Below, one piece after another: positions 31,609 to 41,091 of a DNA stretch of 64,000 nt (positions are counted from its first letter, which is position 1; each line of letters starts with the position of its first letter). The notes below the pieces were generated by a model, which worked only from the letters and a program-made list of their open reading frames with translations, made no database searches and was not told the DNA's origin. The stretch is taken from positions 1 through 64,000 of IMG/VR virus record IMGVR_UViG_3300030518_000006, one strand, 5' to 3'. The stretch is from a virus. The translations under genes and the position numbers were made by a program.

Positions 31609-32198
31609 GGGGTATGGATGGGAGGAGCTGCGGCAGGGGGTGCGGCAACAGGGACGGCGATCTGCTGGGCGGCGATCTTGGCTTCAGCCTGGAAGAAGGC
31701 ATTGATGGCCATGCCCCCCGCAGTGCCGAGGGCAGCCAGGATACCGCCGACGAGGATGGAGACGACGCGCTTCTGGATGAGTTGCCAGAGCCAGGACGAG
31801 CCGTCGCCACCCTTGGCATCTGCCTTGGCAGAGCCTTTGGCATCCTTGCGCAGGGCAGTCAATCGCTCTTCGTATTCAGCTTCCAGCTGCCGCCGCAGGG
31901 TCTCGCTGGTCCGCTCGACCAAGGCATCCCGTTCCTGCTCATTCAAGGCCCGGTGGAGGCCACTGATGCGGTCGCTGTGCTCATCGGTGCGCTTCTCGAC
32001 CCGGGTGAGGGTTGAGGTGATGACCGCCATGTCCCGCCCCCCTTCGTCGAGGCGCTGGGCGATGCTTTGGAGCGAGGCGTTGATATCGCCGAAGGACTTC
32101 TGCGCCGTTTCCATGAAGGCGTCGAGTTTGCCGGAGACGGCACCACTGAGCCATTCACCTGAGCGCTGCACATCACTGCGTTCCGGAATACCGGGCAT
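31605..32198 (-). CDS. coiled-coil protein with C-terminal membrane helix
   Basis: 197 residues from ATG 32198 (AAGGA upstream). Residues 30-130 are coiled coil (A-S-L-Q-S-I-A-Q-R-L-D-E-G-G-R-D-M-A-V). A lysine/aspartate linker is followed by one membrane helix at about 152-170 (V-S-I-L-V-G-G-I-L-A-A-L-G-T-A-G-G-M-A-I). The proline/alanine end is short. The layout resembles phage hemolysin-type holin partners or a tether; unassigned. Confidence 0.6.
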   Translation of the reverse strand: MPGIPERSDVQRSGEWLSGAVSGKLDAFMETAQKSFGDINASLQSIAQRLDEGGRDMAVITSTLTRVEKRTDEHSDRISGLHRALNEQERDALVERTSETLRRQLEAEYEERLTALRKDAKGSAKADAKGGDGSSWLWQLIQKRVVSILVGGILAALGTAGGMAINAFFQAEAKIAAQQIAVPVAAPPAAAPPIHTP

Positions 32199-32211
32199 GA
32201 CACGAGATCCT

Positions 32212-32613
32212 TCAGGAGTTGACGGGAGTTTCGGCGGGGGGTGGGGCGGCCTGCCCAACAGGCAGCTCGATCGTGATTGATTTCGGTTCGACCTTGACCT
32301 GCTGCGTGGCCGTCACGAGGCGGCGTGCACGCTCTTCGGCAGCGAGCCGATCGAACTCATTCGCCGCGTCGCGCAGCTGCCCTGCGATCATGGCGAGGGG
32401 CACACCACGATAAGTGTACCAGAAGCCCGCATCGATCCCAAAGCCCCCTGCGCGGTCAACGCCTATGGACGAGGATACGATCACCGCCGAATGGTACCGG
32501 CGGGTGAGCTCCTTGTGGATGTCTTGGATCGGGACCTGCGTCAGGTCGGCAGGGACGAGCTGGGCGAGTGTCGGGCTGAGTGGGATGGCAGGGGCTTCGG
32601 CGGTGTCGGGCAT
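32212..32613 (-). CDS. hypothetical small protein after the fibre genes
   Basis: 133 residues, starting one base after the third fibre gene stop. D-L-T-Q-V-P-I-Q-D-I-H-K-E-L-T-R-R-Y near residue 23 is helical. The middle is beta-like (F-G-I-D-A-G-F-W-Y-T-Y-R-G-V-P-L-A-M-I-A) and the tail is proline-rich. No family is recognised. Confidence 0.55.
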   Translation of the reverse strand: MPDTAEAPAIPLSPTLAQLVPADLTQVPIQDIHKELTRRYHSAVIVSSSIGVDRAGGFGIDAGFWYTYRGVPLAMIAGQLRDAANEFDRLAAEERARRLVTATQQVKVEPKSITIELPVGQAAPPPAETPVNS

Positions 32614-32614
32614 G

Positions 32615-33895
32615 TTAGGGTACCTGCAGGGCGGCTTGGATGGTCAGGGCCGCGTTGGTGTTGTTGAAGATGGCTGTAGTGGTCGACGACAGGTGGAGTA
32701 GCCCCACGTCCTGATTTGCCGAACCTACGCCGCCGATGGAAGCGGCTTGATATTGCGACGGGAAGTTCATGACGATGGTCACCAACGACACCGTGGGCGT
32801 ATTTGCGGCGGTGCTTGTCTCCAGGCCCCACGCAAAGTCGAGAGCGGTCTGAGCGGGGAGTGAAGCGACGGTGACACCGGCCAGGGCAGTCGTGATGGTC
32901 GACAGGCTGGTGCCGTTGGTCGCTATAGCGGAGAGCGTCGTAGTGGTCCATGCCGAGCCGTTCCGGTACTTCCACGTCGTACGCCCATCGAATGAGACCA
33001 GGCCGACCAGGGTCGTGCCAGATGGTGTGGTACTTGTAAAGGTGACCGAGGTAATGCTGGCCGGGCTGAAAGCCGCCAAGGAGAAGCTCGACCCAGTGGA
33101 GGTCGTGGCGTAGTACATTGTCCCGGTCGGGTAGGTATAGGTACCAGGCCCCAGGATCTGCACTTGATTCAGCTCTACGTGATACGCACTCCCTCCTACC
33201 GAATTGGTGAAGGCTATCTGGTAGTATCGATAGGGGGTCGAGTTAGAAAACGTGTAGCCGGATGCTGAGGCATTTGTTGGGTTCTGTCCAGTGCGAGAGT
33301 CGAGCGTCGTCCACGGCCCAGTCAGGCCGATGTTCGAGCCGCTCACCGTCCAGGCTGATGGAGCGTTATTAGCTTGCTGGTAAGCGCCCACGAGGTAACC
33401 CGTGGCCACTATTGCTGAGCCAATATCTATGGCCGCAGTACCGGTGTTATATGTCGCAAATTCCATTTGTGAGGTGGTATAGAGGTTGGTCGTGCACCAG
33501 GTCTGGTATGCATTGAATCCCGACTGGATGAATGTTCCAGCCGCCGCGTAGGGGCTCGGTGCGGAGTTGGACGTCATGGACACTGTGGGGTAATAAGTGC
33601 CGGCGCTGAGCGTAGCGAATAGGCTGAGCGCATTCAGATTCGGGGTGACGTTGATCTGCGTCCCCGAAGCAGAATTCTGCTGCACATAATTGCTGGCGCT
33701 GGAGAAGTTATCACTCGTGCTGGTATAGGTCGACGCGGTGACCTGCTTGCTCACTGCCAGGGCGTATTCGTTATTTGTGATCGCGGGATGCGTGACTACT
33801 ACCGAATCGCCAACGGTTCCATAAGCGGACAGTGTGACCGGATTGGTGCTGGTCTGAGTGATCGAGAGTGTTTGTGCAATGGGATTGAAGCTCAT
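32615..33895 (-). CDS. fibre/spike protein 3 with a discoidin-like domain
   Basis: 426 residues rich in Thr, Ser, Asn and Tyr. Residues about 195-250 (G-P-W-T-T-L-D-S-R-T-G, Y-R-Y-Y-Q-I-A-F-T-N-S-V-G-G-S-A-Y-H-V-E-L) match the F5/8-type (discoidin) sugar-binding fold. Residues 285-360 hold T-T-P-S-G-T-T-L-V-G-L-V-S-F-D-G-R-T-T-W-K-Y, usual in phage fibres. It lies one base after its paralogue (TGATATG), so translation may reinitiate. The middle 293 codons are identical to those of the copy upstream, while both ends differ. Role: host sugar binding, inferred. Confidence 0.78.
   Translation of the reverse strand: MSFNPIAQTLSITQTSTNPVTLSAYGTVGDSVVVTHPAITNNEYALAVSKQVTASTYTSTSDNFSSASNYVQQNSASGTQINVTPNLNALSLFATLSAGTYYPTVSMTSNSAPSPYAAAGTFIQSGFNAYQTWCTTNLYTTSQMEFATYNTGTAAIDIGSAIVATGYLVGAYQQANNAPSAWTVSGSNIGLTGPWTTLDSRTGQNPTNASASGYTFSNSTPYRYYQIAFTNSVGGSAYHVELNQVQILGPGTYTYPTGTMYYATTSTGSSFSLAAFSPASITSVTFTSTTPSGTTLVGLVSFDGRTTWKYRNGSAWTTTTLSAIATNGTSLSTITTALAGVTVASLPAQTALDFAWGLETSTAANTPTVSLVTIVMNFPSQYQAASIGGVGSANQDVGLLHLSSTTTAIFNNTNAALTIQAALQVP
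32815..33694 (-). repeat. 880-bp direct repeat, copy 1
   Basis: Bases 32815-33694 appear identical to 34097-34976 (offset 1282) by direct reading and by the identical translations. The match starts and stops sharply inside the two fibre genes, while the flanking parts of the same genes differ strongly. Confidence 0.85.
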
Positions 33896-33896
33896 A

Positions 33897-35177
33897 TCAA
33901 GGCACCTGGAGGGCGGCTTGAATCTGGAGCGCCGCCGGGGTATTGTTGACGAGGACCGTGGTGGTGCTGCTCGCTCGCAACATGCCGATATCCTGGGTCG
34001 CCACTCCCAGTTTGCCCACTGAGGCAGACTGGTACGCGGCAGGAAGTGCGATCACGATGGTGACCAGGAATACCGCTGGTGTAGCTGACGCACTGGTTGT
34101 CTCCAGGCCCCACGCAAAGTCGAGAGCGGTCTGAGCGGGGAGTGAAGCGACGGTGACACCGGCCAGGGCAGTCGTGATGGTCGACAGGCTGGTGCCGTTG
34201 GTCGCTATAGCGGAGAGCGTCGTAGTGGTCCATGCCGAGCCGTTCCGGTACTTCCACGTCGTACGCCCATCGAATGAGACCAGGCCGACCAGGGTCGTGC
34301 CAGATGGTGTGGTACTTGTAAAGGTGACCGAGGTAATGCTGGCCGGGCTGAAAGCCGCCAAGGAGAAGCTCGACCCAGTGGAGGTCGTGGCGTAGTACAT
34401 TGTCCCGGTCGGGTAGGTATAGGTACCAGGCCCCAGGATCTGCACTTGATTCAGCTCTACGTGATACGCACTCCCTCCTACCGAATTGGTGAAGGCTATC
34501 TGGTAGTATCGATAGGGGGTCGAGTTAGAAAACGTGTAGCCGGATGCTGAGGCATTTGTTGGGTTCTGTCCAGTGCGAGAGTCGAGCGTCGTCCACGGCC
34601 CAGTCAGGCCGATGTTCGAGCCGCTCACCGTCCAGGCTGATGGAGCGTTATTAGCTTGCTGGTAAGCGCCCACGAGGTAACCCGTGGCCACTATTGCTGA
34701 GCCAATATCTATGGCCGCAGTACCGGTGTTATATGTCGCAAATTCCATTTGTGAGGTGGTATAGAGGTTGGTCGTGCACCAGGTCTGGTATGCATTGAAT
34801 CCCGACTGGATGAATGTTCCAGCCGCCGCGTAGGGGCTCGGTGCGGAGTTGGACGTCATGGACACTGTGGGGTAATAAGTGCCGGCGCTGAGCGTAGCGA
34901 ATAGGCTGAGCGCATTCAGATTCGGGGTGACGTTGATCTGCGTCCCCGAAGCAGAATTCTGCTGCACATAATTGCTCGCGCTCGAGAAATTGATGCCAGT
35001 ATTGGTATACGACTGCCCTGAGACGTACTTCGATACCGTCAGCGCCAGTTCGTTGTTGGTCACGGCTGGATGAGTGATCGTGACTGAGCTTCCATTGCCG
35101 CCGCCGCCCGCGAGGGTAATCGGATTCGTGCTCGTCTGGGTGACCGACAGTGTTTGCGCAAGGGGGGAGTAGGACAT
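33897..35177 (-). CDS. fibre/spike protein 2 with a discoidin-like domain
   Basis: 426 residues, paralogue of the genes on both sides. Unique parts are residues 1-66 (with a G-G-G-G turn) and about 361-426. The centre, with the discoidin-like G-P-W-T-T-L-D and Y-R-Y-Y-Q motifs, is identical to the downstream gene. Start is ATG 35177, one base after the preceding stop (TAAGATG). The ends could attach to the virion while the centre binds the receptor, or the reverse. Confidence 0.78.
   Translation of the reverse strand: MSYSPLAQTLSVTQTSTNPITLAGGGGNGSSVTITHPAVTNNELALTVSKYVSGQSYTNTGINFSSASNYVQQNSASGTQINVTPNLNALSLFATLSAGTYYPTVSMTSNSAPSPYAAAGTFIQSGFNAYQTWCTTNLYTTSQMEFATYNTGTAAIDIGSAIVATGYLVGAYQQANNAPSAWTVSGSNIGLTGPWTTLDSRTGQNPTNASASGYTFSNSTPYRYYQIAFTNSVGGSAYHVELNQVQILGPGTYTYPTGTMYYATTSTGSSFSLAAFSPASITSVTFTSTTPSGTTLVGLVSFDGRTTWKYRNGSAWTTTTLSAIATNGTSLSTITTALAGVTVASLPAQTALDFAWGLETTSASATPAVFLVTIVIALPAAYQSASVGKLGVATQDIGMLRASSTTTVLVNNTPAALQIQAALQVP
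34097..34976 (-). repeat. 880-bp direct repeat, copy 2
   Basis: Partner of 32815-33694. One border lies in the N-Y-V-Q-Q-N-S-A-S-G-T-Q-I-N segment that all three fibre genes share, a natural crossover point. Confidence 0.85.
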
Positions 35178-35178
35178 C

Positions 35179-36456
35179 TTAGACCACCTGCAGAGCAGCT
35201 TGGATGGTCAGGGCGGCATTCGTATTATTGAAAAGCGCTGTCGTCGTGGCCGTGAGCCGCACCATGCCAATATCCTGGGTGCTCCCCAAACCACCGGTGA
35301 GCGCCGCTTGATACCCGGAAGGGATGCTGATGACAACAGTCACCAGCGAGACCGACGGGGTGTTCGCGGCTGTTGTTGTCTCCAAGCCCCACGCAAAGTC
35401 TAAGCCCGTCTGCGCCGGCAAGGAGTTGATGGTCGCTCCTGCGAGTGCTGAGCTGATGGTTGCCAGGCTGGTCCCCTGAGCAGCTATAGCGGAAAGCGTT
35501 GTGGTGGTCCATGCCGAGCCATTCCAGTATTTCCAGGTCGTCTGATTATCGAATGAGACCAGACCGACCAAGGTCGTGCCGGATGGGGTGGCGCTAGTGA
35601 ACGTAACAGAGGTGATGGTTCCGCCCGCATACCCGGCAAGGCCCACGTTCGACCCGGCTGAGGTCGTCGCATAATACATGGTGCCCGTCGGATAGGTCCA
35701 TGAGCCGGGGCCCAGGATCTGCACCTGATTCAGTGCTGCGACGTATGCTGAGCCGCCCACCGTATTAGTAAAAGCGAATTGATAGTAACGATAAGCAGTG
35801 GTGTTGGAGAAGGTATATGTGGACGCCGATGAACTTGTGGGATTTTGAGCGGTGCGGGTATCGAGAGTTGTCCAAGGCCCAGAAAGGCTCGTGTTAGAGC
35901 CACTAAGCGTCCAGGCAGCCGGGGCATTATTTCCCTGCTGGTAGGCGCCGACGAGATATCCAGTGGACAGGAATGCCACTCCCATATCGATGGCAACTGT
36001 TCCCGTATTATAAGTAGAAAATTCGCACTGCGATGAGGTATAGAGGTTCGTCGTCTGCCACGCGGAGTAGGGTAGAAAAGCGTTGTTAAGATTCGTGCCG
36101 GCTGCCACATAGGGTACCGGGGCTGTGTTTGTGGTCATCGATACGGTGGGGTAGTATGTGGTCCCTCCCGAGGTCGCAAACAGGGTTAGCGCGTTTAGAC
36201 TCGGGAGGGCGTTGATCTGCGTCCCCGAAGCAGAATTCTGCTGTACATAGTTGCTGGCACTTGAAAAATTATCTCCCGTATTCGTATAGGTTGCTCCGGA
36301 CACGCTCTCATAGACAGCCAGCAGGTACTCGTTATTCGCAATGCTCGGATGAGTGATGACCACCGAATCCCCAATAGTCCCCTGCGCCGCCAACGTGACC
36401 GGGTTGGTCGACGTCTGGGTGATCGACAGGGTCTGGGTGGTCGGATTATAGCTCAC
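35179..36456 (-). CDS. fibre/spike protein 1 with a discoidin-like domain, GTG start
   Basis: 425 residues if begun at GTG 36456, which overlaps the spike gene stop (GTGA) and lines up exactly with the starts of the two paralogues (x-S-Y-N-P versus M-S-F-N-P and M-S-Y-S-P). An ATG four codons earlier is less likely. It is diverged over its whole length, including G-P-W-T-T-L-D-T-R and Y-R-Y-Y-Q-F-A-F-T-N. First of three tandem fibre genes. Confidence 0.75.
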   Translation of the reverse strand: MSYNPTTQTLSITQTSTNPVTLAAQGTIGDSVVITHPSIANNEYLLAVYESVSGATYTNTGDNFSSASNYVQQNSASGTQINALPSLNALTLFATSGGTTYYPTVSMTTNTAPVPYVAAGTNLNNAFLPYSAWQTTNLYTSSQCEFSTYNTGTVAIDMGVAFLSTGYLVGAYQQGNNAPAAWTLSGSNTSLSGPWTTLDTRTAQNPTSSSASTYTFSNTTAYRYYQFAFTNTVGGSAYVAALNQVQILGPGSWTYPTGTMYYATTSAGSNVGLAGYAGGTITSVTFTSATPSGTTLVGLVSFDNQTTWKYWNGSAWTTTTLSAIAAQGTSLATISSALAGATINSLPAQTGLDFAWGLETTTAANTPSVSLVTVVISIPSGYQAALTGGLGSTQDIGMVRLTATTTALFNNTNAALTIQAALQVV

Positions 36457-39400
36457 AGGACACGCCACTCCGTGCCATCGTACTGCATGGTGTAGTTCAC
36501 ATTGACGGTCGAGACCACGATCGTGCTGCTGCCGTCGATCGTCCCCGCGCTCGGCGCGATGGTGAGATTATACGTCCCGCTGCCGATCATCTTCACATTC
36601 ACGATCAGGCCGGTCGGCGGGGAGGCCATGAGGGTGATCTGGAAGGCGCTCGAGCTGGTATCTCCCATGATCGTATAATCAGAGGCCAGCATCGTATAGT
36701 TGGAGGTCTTGGTGGAGATCGGGTACGCGACGGCACAGGCAAAAGTCGCATAGAGCGCTTGATTGATCGTGAAGAGCGTCGTGAGGGCATTCGGCGTCGA
36801 GCTGCTCGTGGTCGCCGACGCCACCCGGAAGATGATATTACCGCCGACTCCGGTCCCTGTGCCGATGCCGCCGGCGATCGTGAAGCTGGCGCCAGCGATG
36901 TTGGCTCCTGAGCCGCCTGTGGCGTTATAGATGATTGCCTGCGGGGCAGCATTGGTCTCGCCATTGCCGATGAAGACATTGCCGATGGCGGCGGAATTGC
37001 CGCCTGCGACGAAGCGGTTGCTCGCACCCACGGCGGTCGAGTCCCCAGAGCCATAGCCCAGAAATATGTTGTAGGTGCCGGTGGTGGTCTGGTTTCCCGA
37101 ATCATAACCGATAGCGGTATTGCCAATGCCAGTCATATTGTAGCCTGACCCCAATCCGATCAGGGTGTTATCCCCGCTCGTGGTCAGGGAGAACCCCGCT
37201 TGGAACCCAATACACACATTGCCGGCAGATGACGTCGCCGTGGGTGCGACTTGAGAACCAACGAAGACGTTATCCGCTCCGGACGATGCATGCCCCGAGT
37301 TATATCCGACAATGGTATTGTCACTCGTGCCGACGATACCTGCACCCGCCAGGTTACCCACCAAGGTGTTATGGTTGCCCGTTACGGAGGCGCTGCCCGC
37401 CCCGGAGCCGAAGAATTCATTGGTAGCCACACCGGAGATGTTCGAGTGCAGGCCGGTAGTCGCTGAGAAGGTGAATAGCGTACTGCCAGTGACGGTTGAG
37501 GTCCCGTTCCAATAGGTGACTTCACCTGATGTGCCAGAGCCAGTGACGCCGCCGCCCGCCCCGAAAGGACCAACCGTGGCGCCATTCACGCGCGCATACA
37601 TGCCTGCACTGGTGATCCAGACGTCGCCATTGACGGGCGTAGTCGGGGCCGACCCTTGCCCGATGTTCAAGCCGGCCAAGGTCGTGGTGGAGGCGGGGGT
37701 CAGGACTTCATAGCTGAAGGTGACTGACGGGACGGACGGGGTGGCGGTCATCCAGGTCGTATAGGTACCCGACACCGATGCCCAGAAGTGAAAACTACCA
37801 TCGTCGGCCCCGCCATTAGCAGGGGTACCGAAACCGAAGGTGTTGCCCGCCGTGTTCGACCACCGCTGGAAATTCTGGTTATAGACGTCGGAGGACTGCC
37901 ATGCCCATGCGTAGCCTGCCAGGGGGGAAATGACGGTGAAGAATGAGTCGAGCGCGCTGCCGTTTCCCCAGCTCAAGGCGAGGGGGAAGACGATCGTGTT
38001 CGCGATCGTGGCTGATGCGACCGCGAGAGGGGCGCCAGACGGGTAGCTGCCTGAGCAGCTGCCGCTGATGTTGCCGCCACCTCCGGAGAGTGACGCATAC
38101 GCGCCACCATTCACCGATGCGTAGAAACCCTGGAGCGTATCATCGTAATAAATGGTCCCGCTGTTGCTCGGCGACAGGGCAGGTGCGCTCGTTGTCGCGA
38201 TGCCGGTCCAGGTGGTCCCGCCATCGCCCCCCACCGTCCAACGCGTGGTCAAGGTATTGGGGGTGCTGCTCGACGTCCCGACCGGTGCGGTCTTGATGAT
38301 CACCGCACCGCCCGCTCCCGTGCCCGTGCCAATGCCGCCGGCGATGGTATAGCTGGCGCCGGCAACGTTGGCGCCCGAGCCACCCGTCGCATTGTAGACC
38401 ACCGCTTGCGGACTCGCGGCGGTCTCGCCATTGCCGATGAATACGGTTGATATGGGGGCGCTCAACGAACCGGCCACAAGGCGATTGCTCGCTCCTGCTG
38501 CGGTGCTGTCACCTGAGAGCGCGCCGAGGAAGATGTTGTAGGATCCGGTCGTGTTCGACTCGCCGGCATCGTACCCCATTCCAACCAGGTATTGGCCCGT
38601 GGTTGTGGCCGTCAGTGCGCCGGCGCCGAAAGCGGCATTGTAGGAACCCGAGGAGCCGCCACCGGTCGCTCCCTCCAGTGCACTCAGGCCTACGGCCACG
38701 TTCTGCGACCCGGCGTTGTAGTAGCCCGCCGAAGATCCGATGAAGGTGTTCGGGCCCCCGGCATAGGCACCCCCCGCATGGTAACCGACGAGCGTGCTGC
38801 CGCTCGTACCCGTGATGGCGGCACCCGCGCTCACGCCGATCATCACATTGCTTCCGCCCGAGGTCAGGGCCGCCCCAGGACCATTGCCCAGCAGCGTGTT
38901 GTTCGCCCCGGTCATGGTGGTGTTGCCGGCATTGGCGCCCCATGTCTCCGTGGCCGTGGTGTTGGGTTGGTTGCAGGTCACCCCTGCACCGGTCGTATAC
39001 CGGAGCGTGCTGCTGCCGGTAACGGTCTCAGTGCCATTCCAATAGACCAGCTCACCGGAAGTTCCCGATCCGGTGATGACACTGGATGGGAGATCAGCGG
39101 CCACCAGAGCTCGGAAGGTGGGCGCTGCAGCGGCTCCGGTCGTCGGGCCAGCCCATACGTAGTTGGCCGTCTGGGTCGCCAGGGTACCAGTCAAGGTACC
39201 GGACGCAGTGACGGGCGACCCGGTGACGGTGAATATGGCGGGGAGGGCAAGACCAACACTGGTCACCCCGCCCCCTCCCGTACCAAAAGGCCCGACCGTC
39301 CCGCCATTCACTTGGGCATACATGCCTGCGCTGGTGATCCAGATGTCACCGTTGTTGGGTGATGTCGGAGTCGACCCTTGCCCGATGTTCAAGCCGGCCG

Positions 39401-39668
39401 CGGTGGTCGTCGATGCCGGGGTGCCGACGGGCACTTGGGCCGTGATCACCGACGCCCCGACGCTGAGCACCTCCGTCCCATTGACCACCACGCCGATCTT
39501 GGATGACGTGGTCGCCTGGGTCGCATAGAAGCCGATGCGATTCGATGCGGTGGCAGCGGTGACATCCCCGTTCCCGTCCGCGATTGGGAAGGCGAAGGCC
39601 AGGGCCGCGGCACTGCCGAGGATCTGGAGACGAGCGCCGAGCTTCAGGAGGAGGGATTGGGCGGCCAT
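36453..39668 (-). CDS. 1071-residue trimeric-autotransporter-like spike protein
   Basis: Begins M-A-A-Q-S-L-L-L-K-L-G-A-R with a hydrophobic stretch (15-28) that may attach it. Two large related halves follow, each with L-N-I-G-Q-G-S-x-P-T, a G-D-x-W-I-T-S-A-G-M-Y-A-x-V-N-G unit and strings of YadA-head-like repeats (N-T-L-L-G-N-G, N-V-M-I-G-V-S-A-G, N-T-F-I-G-S-S-A-G). The phage-fibre signature S-V-G-L-A-L-P-A-I-F-T-V-T-G-S-P is near 137. The C-terminus (T-I-D-G-S-S, Y-D-G-T-E-W-R-V-L) is a typical fibre end. It would form a long trimeric stalk. Confidence 0.82.
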   Translation of the reverse strand: MAAQSLLLKLGARLQILGSAAALAFAFPIADGNGDVTAATASNRIGFYATQATTSSKIGVVVNGTEVLSVGASVITAQVPVGTPASTTTAAGLNIGQGSTPTSPNNGDIWITSAGMYAQVNGGTVGPFGTGGGGVTSVGLALPAIFTVTGSPVTASGTLTGTLATQTANYVWAGPTTGAAAAPTFRALVAADLPSSVITGSGTSGELVYWNGTETVTGSSTLRYTTGAGVTCNQPNTTATETWGANAGNTTMTGANNTLLGNGPGAALTSGGSNVMIGVSAGAAITGTSGSTLVGYHAGGAYAGGPNTFIGSSAGYYNAGSQNVAVGLSALEGATGGGSSGSYNAAFGAGALTATTTGQYLVGMGYDAGESNTTGSYNIFLGALSGDSTAAGASNRLVAGSLSAPISTVFIGNGETAASPQAVVYNATGGSGANVAGASYTIAGGIGTGTGAGGAVIIKTAPVGTSSSTPNTLTTRWTVGGDGGTTWTGIATTSAPALSPSNSGTIYYDDTLQGFYASVNGGAYASLSGGGGNISGSCSGSYPSGAPLAVASATIANTIVFPLALSWGNGSALDSFFTVISPLAGYAWAWQSSDVYNQNFQRWSNTAGNTFGFGTPANGGADDGSFHFWASVSGTYTTWMTATPSVPSVTFSYEVLTPASTTTLAGLNIGQGSAPTTPVNGDVWITSAGMYARVNGATVGPFGAGGGVTGSGTSGEVTYWNGTSTVTGSTLFTFSATTGLHSNISGVATNEFFGSGAGSASVTGNHNTLVGNLAGAGIVGTSDNTIVGYNSGHASSGADNVFVGSQVAPTATSSAGNVCIGFQAGFSLTTSGDNTLIGLGSGYNMTGIGNTAIGYDSGNQTTTGTYNIFLGYGSGDSTAVGASNRFVAGGNSAAIGNVFIGNGETNAAPQAIIYNATGGSGANIAGASFTIAGGIGTGTGVGGNIIFRVASATTSSSTPNALTTLFTINQALYATFACAVAYPISTKTSNYTMLASDYTIMGDTSSSAFQITLMASPPTGLIVNVKMIGSGTYNLTIAPSAGTIDGSSTIVVSTVNVNYTMQYDGTEWRVL

Positions 39669-39708
39669 GGGAAGTCCAGGGGTTGGAGGTGCTCAGGTCA
39701 GGACGCGG

Positions 39709-40185
39709 CTATTCCGCGTCGTCGTCCTCAGAGCCGAGGTCGAAGCCCTCGATCAGGCTGGAGGTGTGCTCGTCGTTGTTCGGCAGGAGGCCCCAGGCAA
39801 TGCGATTCTTGAAGGCGAGCTTGAGTCCCTTCTGAGCCAGGTCGCGCTGCTTGACGGTCAACTCGATGACGACTGTCCCGGTCTTCCAGGCGTTCCACGC
39901 TTCATCCCACGCGATCTTGCGCTTGGCTTCGTCGATGTCGCCCTGCTTGTACAGTTCCGCCTTCTCGAAATCGTAGGCGTCTGTGCGCGCCGGATTCTGC
40001 TGCTTGAGCAGCTTGCGGAGCTTGCATCCCTTCTGGGAGTCATGAGCGTCCGGGAAGACCTTCTCACTCTGGACCACCCCTTCGAGCAGGTAGGCGCCAC
40101 CACGCGTGAGCATGATGCGGAGCTTGGGCTTGGGGGAGGGATTGTCCGCGCTGGGCGCGGGCATGGCTGCGGCGGCGGTACTCAT
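39709..40185 (-). CDS. hypothetical acidic-tailed protein
   Basis: 158 residues. Low-complexity head, then K-L-R-I-M-L-T-R-G-G-A-Y-L-L-E-G-V (23-39). A helical centre carries K-L-R-K-L-L-K-Q-Q-N-P-A-R, and the end is S-E-D-D-D-A-E. Between two spike genes, so it may be a spike-base or chaperone protein. No family is recognised. Confidence 0.55.
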   Translation of the reverse strand: MSTAAAAMPAPSADNPSPKPKLRIMLTRGGAYLLEGVVQSEKVFPDAHDSQKGCKLRKLLKQQNPARTDAYDFEKAELYKQGDIDEAKRKIAWDEAWNAWKTGTVVIELTVKQRDLAQKGLKLAFKNRIAWGLLPNNDEHTSSLIEGFDLGSEDDDAE

Positions 40186-40235
40186 CGGATTCTATTCCTC
40201 GCGATGGGTGGGGATGATCGGGCGGAATGCGTCGA

Positions 40236-41060
40236 TCAGAAGACTCGGCTGCGGATCTTGGCCGACCAGCCGGTGGTAGCCGGGGTGCAGACCAGGTTGA
40301 TCGCGCCGCCGGCGATGGTGATAGTCAGAGGGCAGTCGAAGGTGCCGCCGGACGGGGGCCCGAGCACGATCCCGTATTCGCTCCAGACCGGAGTGGTTCC
40401 GTCGTTGACGTTAGCACGTAGGCTCGTGCTATAGCGGGTAGACCCCTTGATGAGCTCGATCTCCCAGAGCACATCGGTATAGGTCGCGGTGGCAGCGCTA
40501 TCGATGACGGTGGCTGCGGCCGGGATCGAGGCGACGGTGAGCGTGCCACTGGTGCGCGGGCCGACGAACGGATTGGGGTATGTTCCCGACAGATCGCCGC
40601 CGGCAGGCCCTGTGGGAGATCCGCCTCCGCCTCCGCCCGTCTCGCCGATCCAGTTCGCTTCACCATCGGACAAGACGATGTTGTAGAAGACGAGGAGGAC
40701 CCACGGCATGTTGCGTCGGGACAGGTCCCCGTACTGCTGCACCATGATCGGGGAAAAGAAATAGCTCGGGTTGGCTGAGAAGAAGACCTGGGCGTTAGCG
40801 ATGGCTTCAATGATGGTGCGGCCAGTGAAGGCCTCCGCCTTATATGGGTTGGCCATCGTGGTGGTCGACCCGGTCGTCAATGTCATGCCAGCGTTGAAGT
40901 TCAGGCCGGTGCGCGGGTTGTCATTCGCGCAGAAGACCGGGCCCTGCACGATGTCGCTCAGGTAGGGCGCCAGCGCCGCATTCAGCTGGGTGATCAGGCC
41001 GGATTGGACCGGGGTGTCCTGGATCGTATCCGCTTGCACTGAGAGGGAGATAGTACCCAC
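40236..41060 (-). CDS. spike protein with virion-anchor head
   Basis: 274 residues. Residues 1-140 are an alpha/beta head (virion-binding type). A glycine hinge follows (G-E-T-G-G-G-G-G-G-S), then G-P-A-G-G-D-L-S-G-T-Y-P-N-P, which is very common in phage fibres at the start of the receptor-binding half. The last 110 residues are beta-rich and end K-I-R-S-R-V-F. Likely a short spike. Confidence 0.75.
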   Translation of the reverse strand: MGTISLSVQADTIQDTPVQSGLITQLNAALAPYLSDIVQGPVFCANDNPRTGLNFNAGMTLTTGSTTTMANPYKAEAFTGRTIIEAIANAQVFFSANPSYFFSPIMVQQYGDLSRRNMPWVLLVFYNIVLSDGEANWIGETGGGGGGSPTGPAGGDLSGTYPNPFVGPRTSGTLTVASIPAAATVIDSAATATYTDVLWEIELIKGSTRYSTSLRANVNDGTTPVWSEYGIVLGPPSGGTFDCPLTITIAGGAINLVCTPATTGWSAKIRSRVF

Positions 41061-41091
41061 GGGGTGTATCCTGCAAAGAAAAGAGGGGCAA

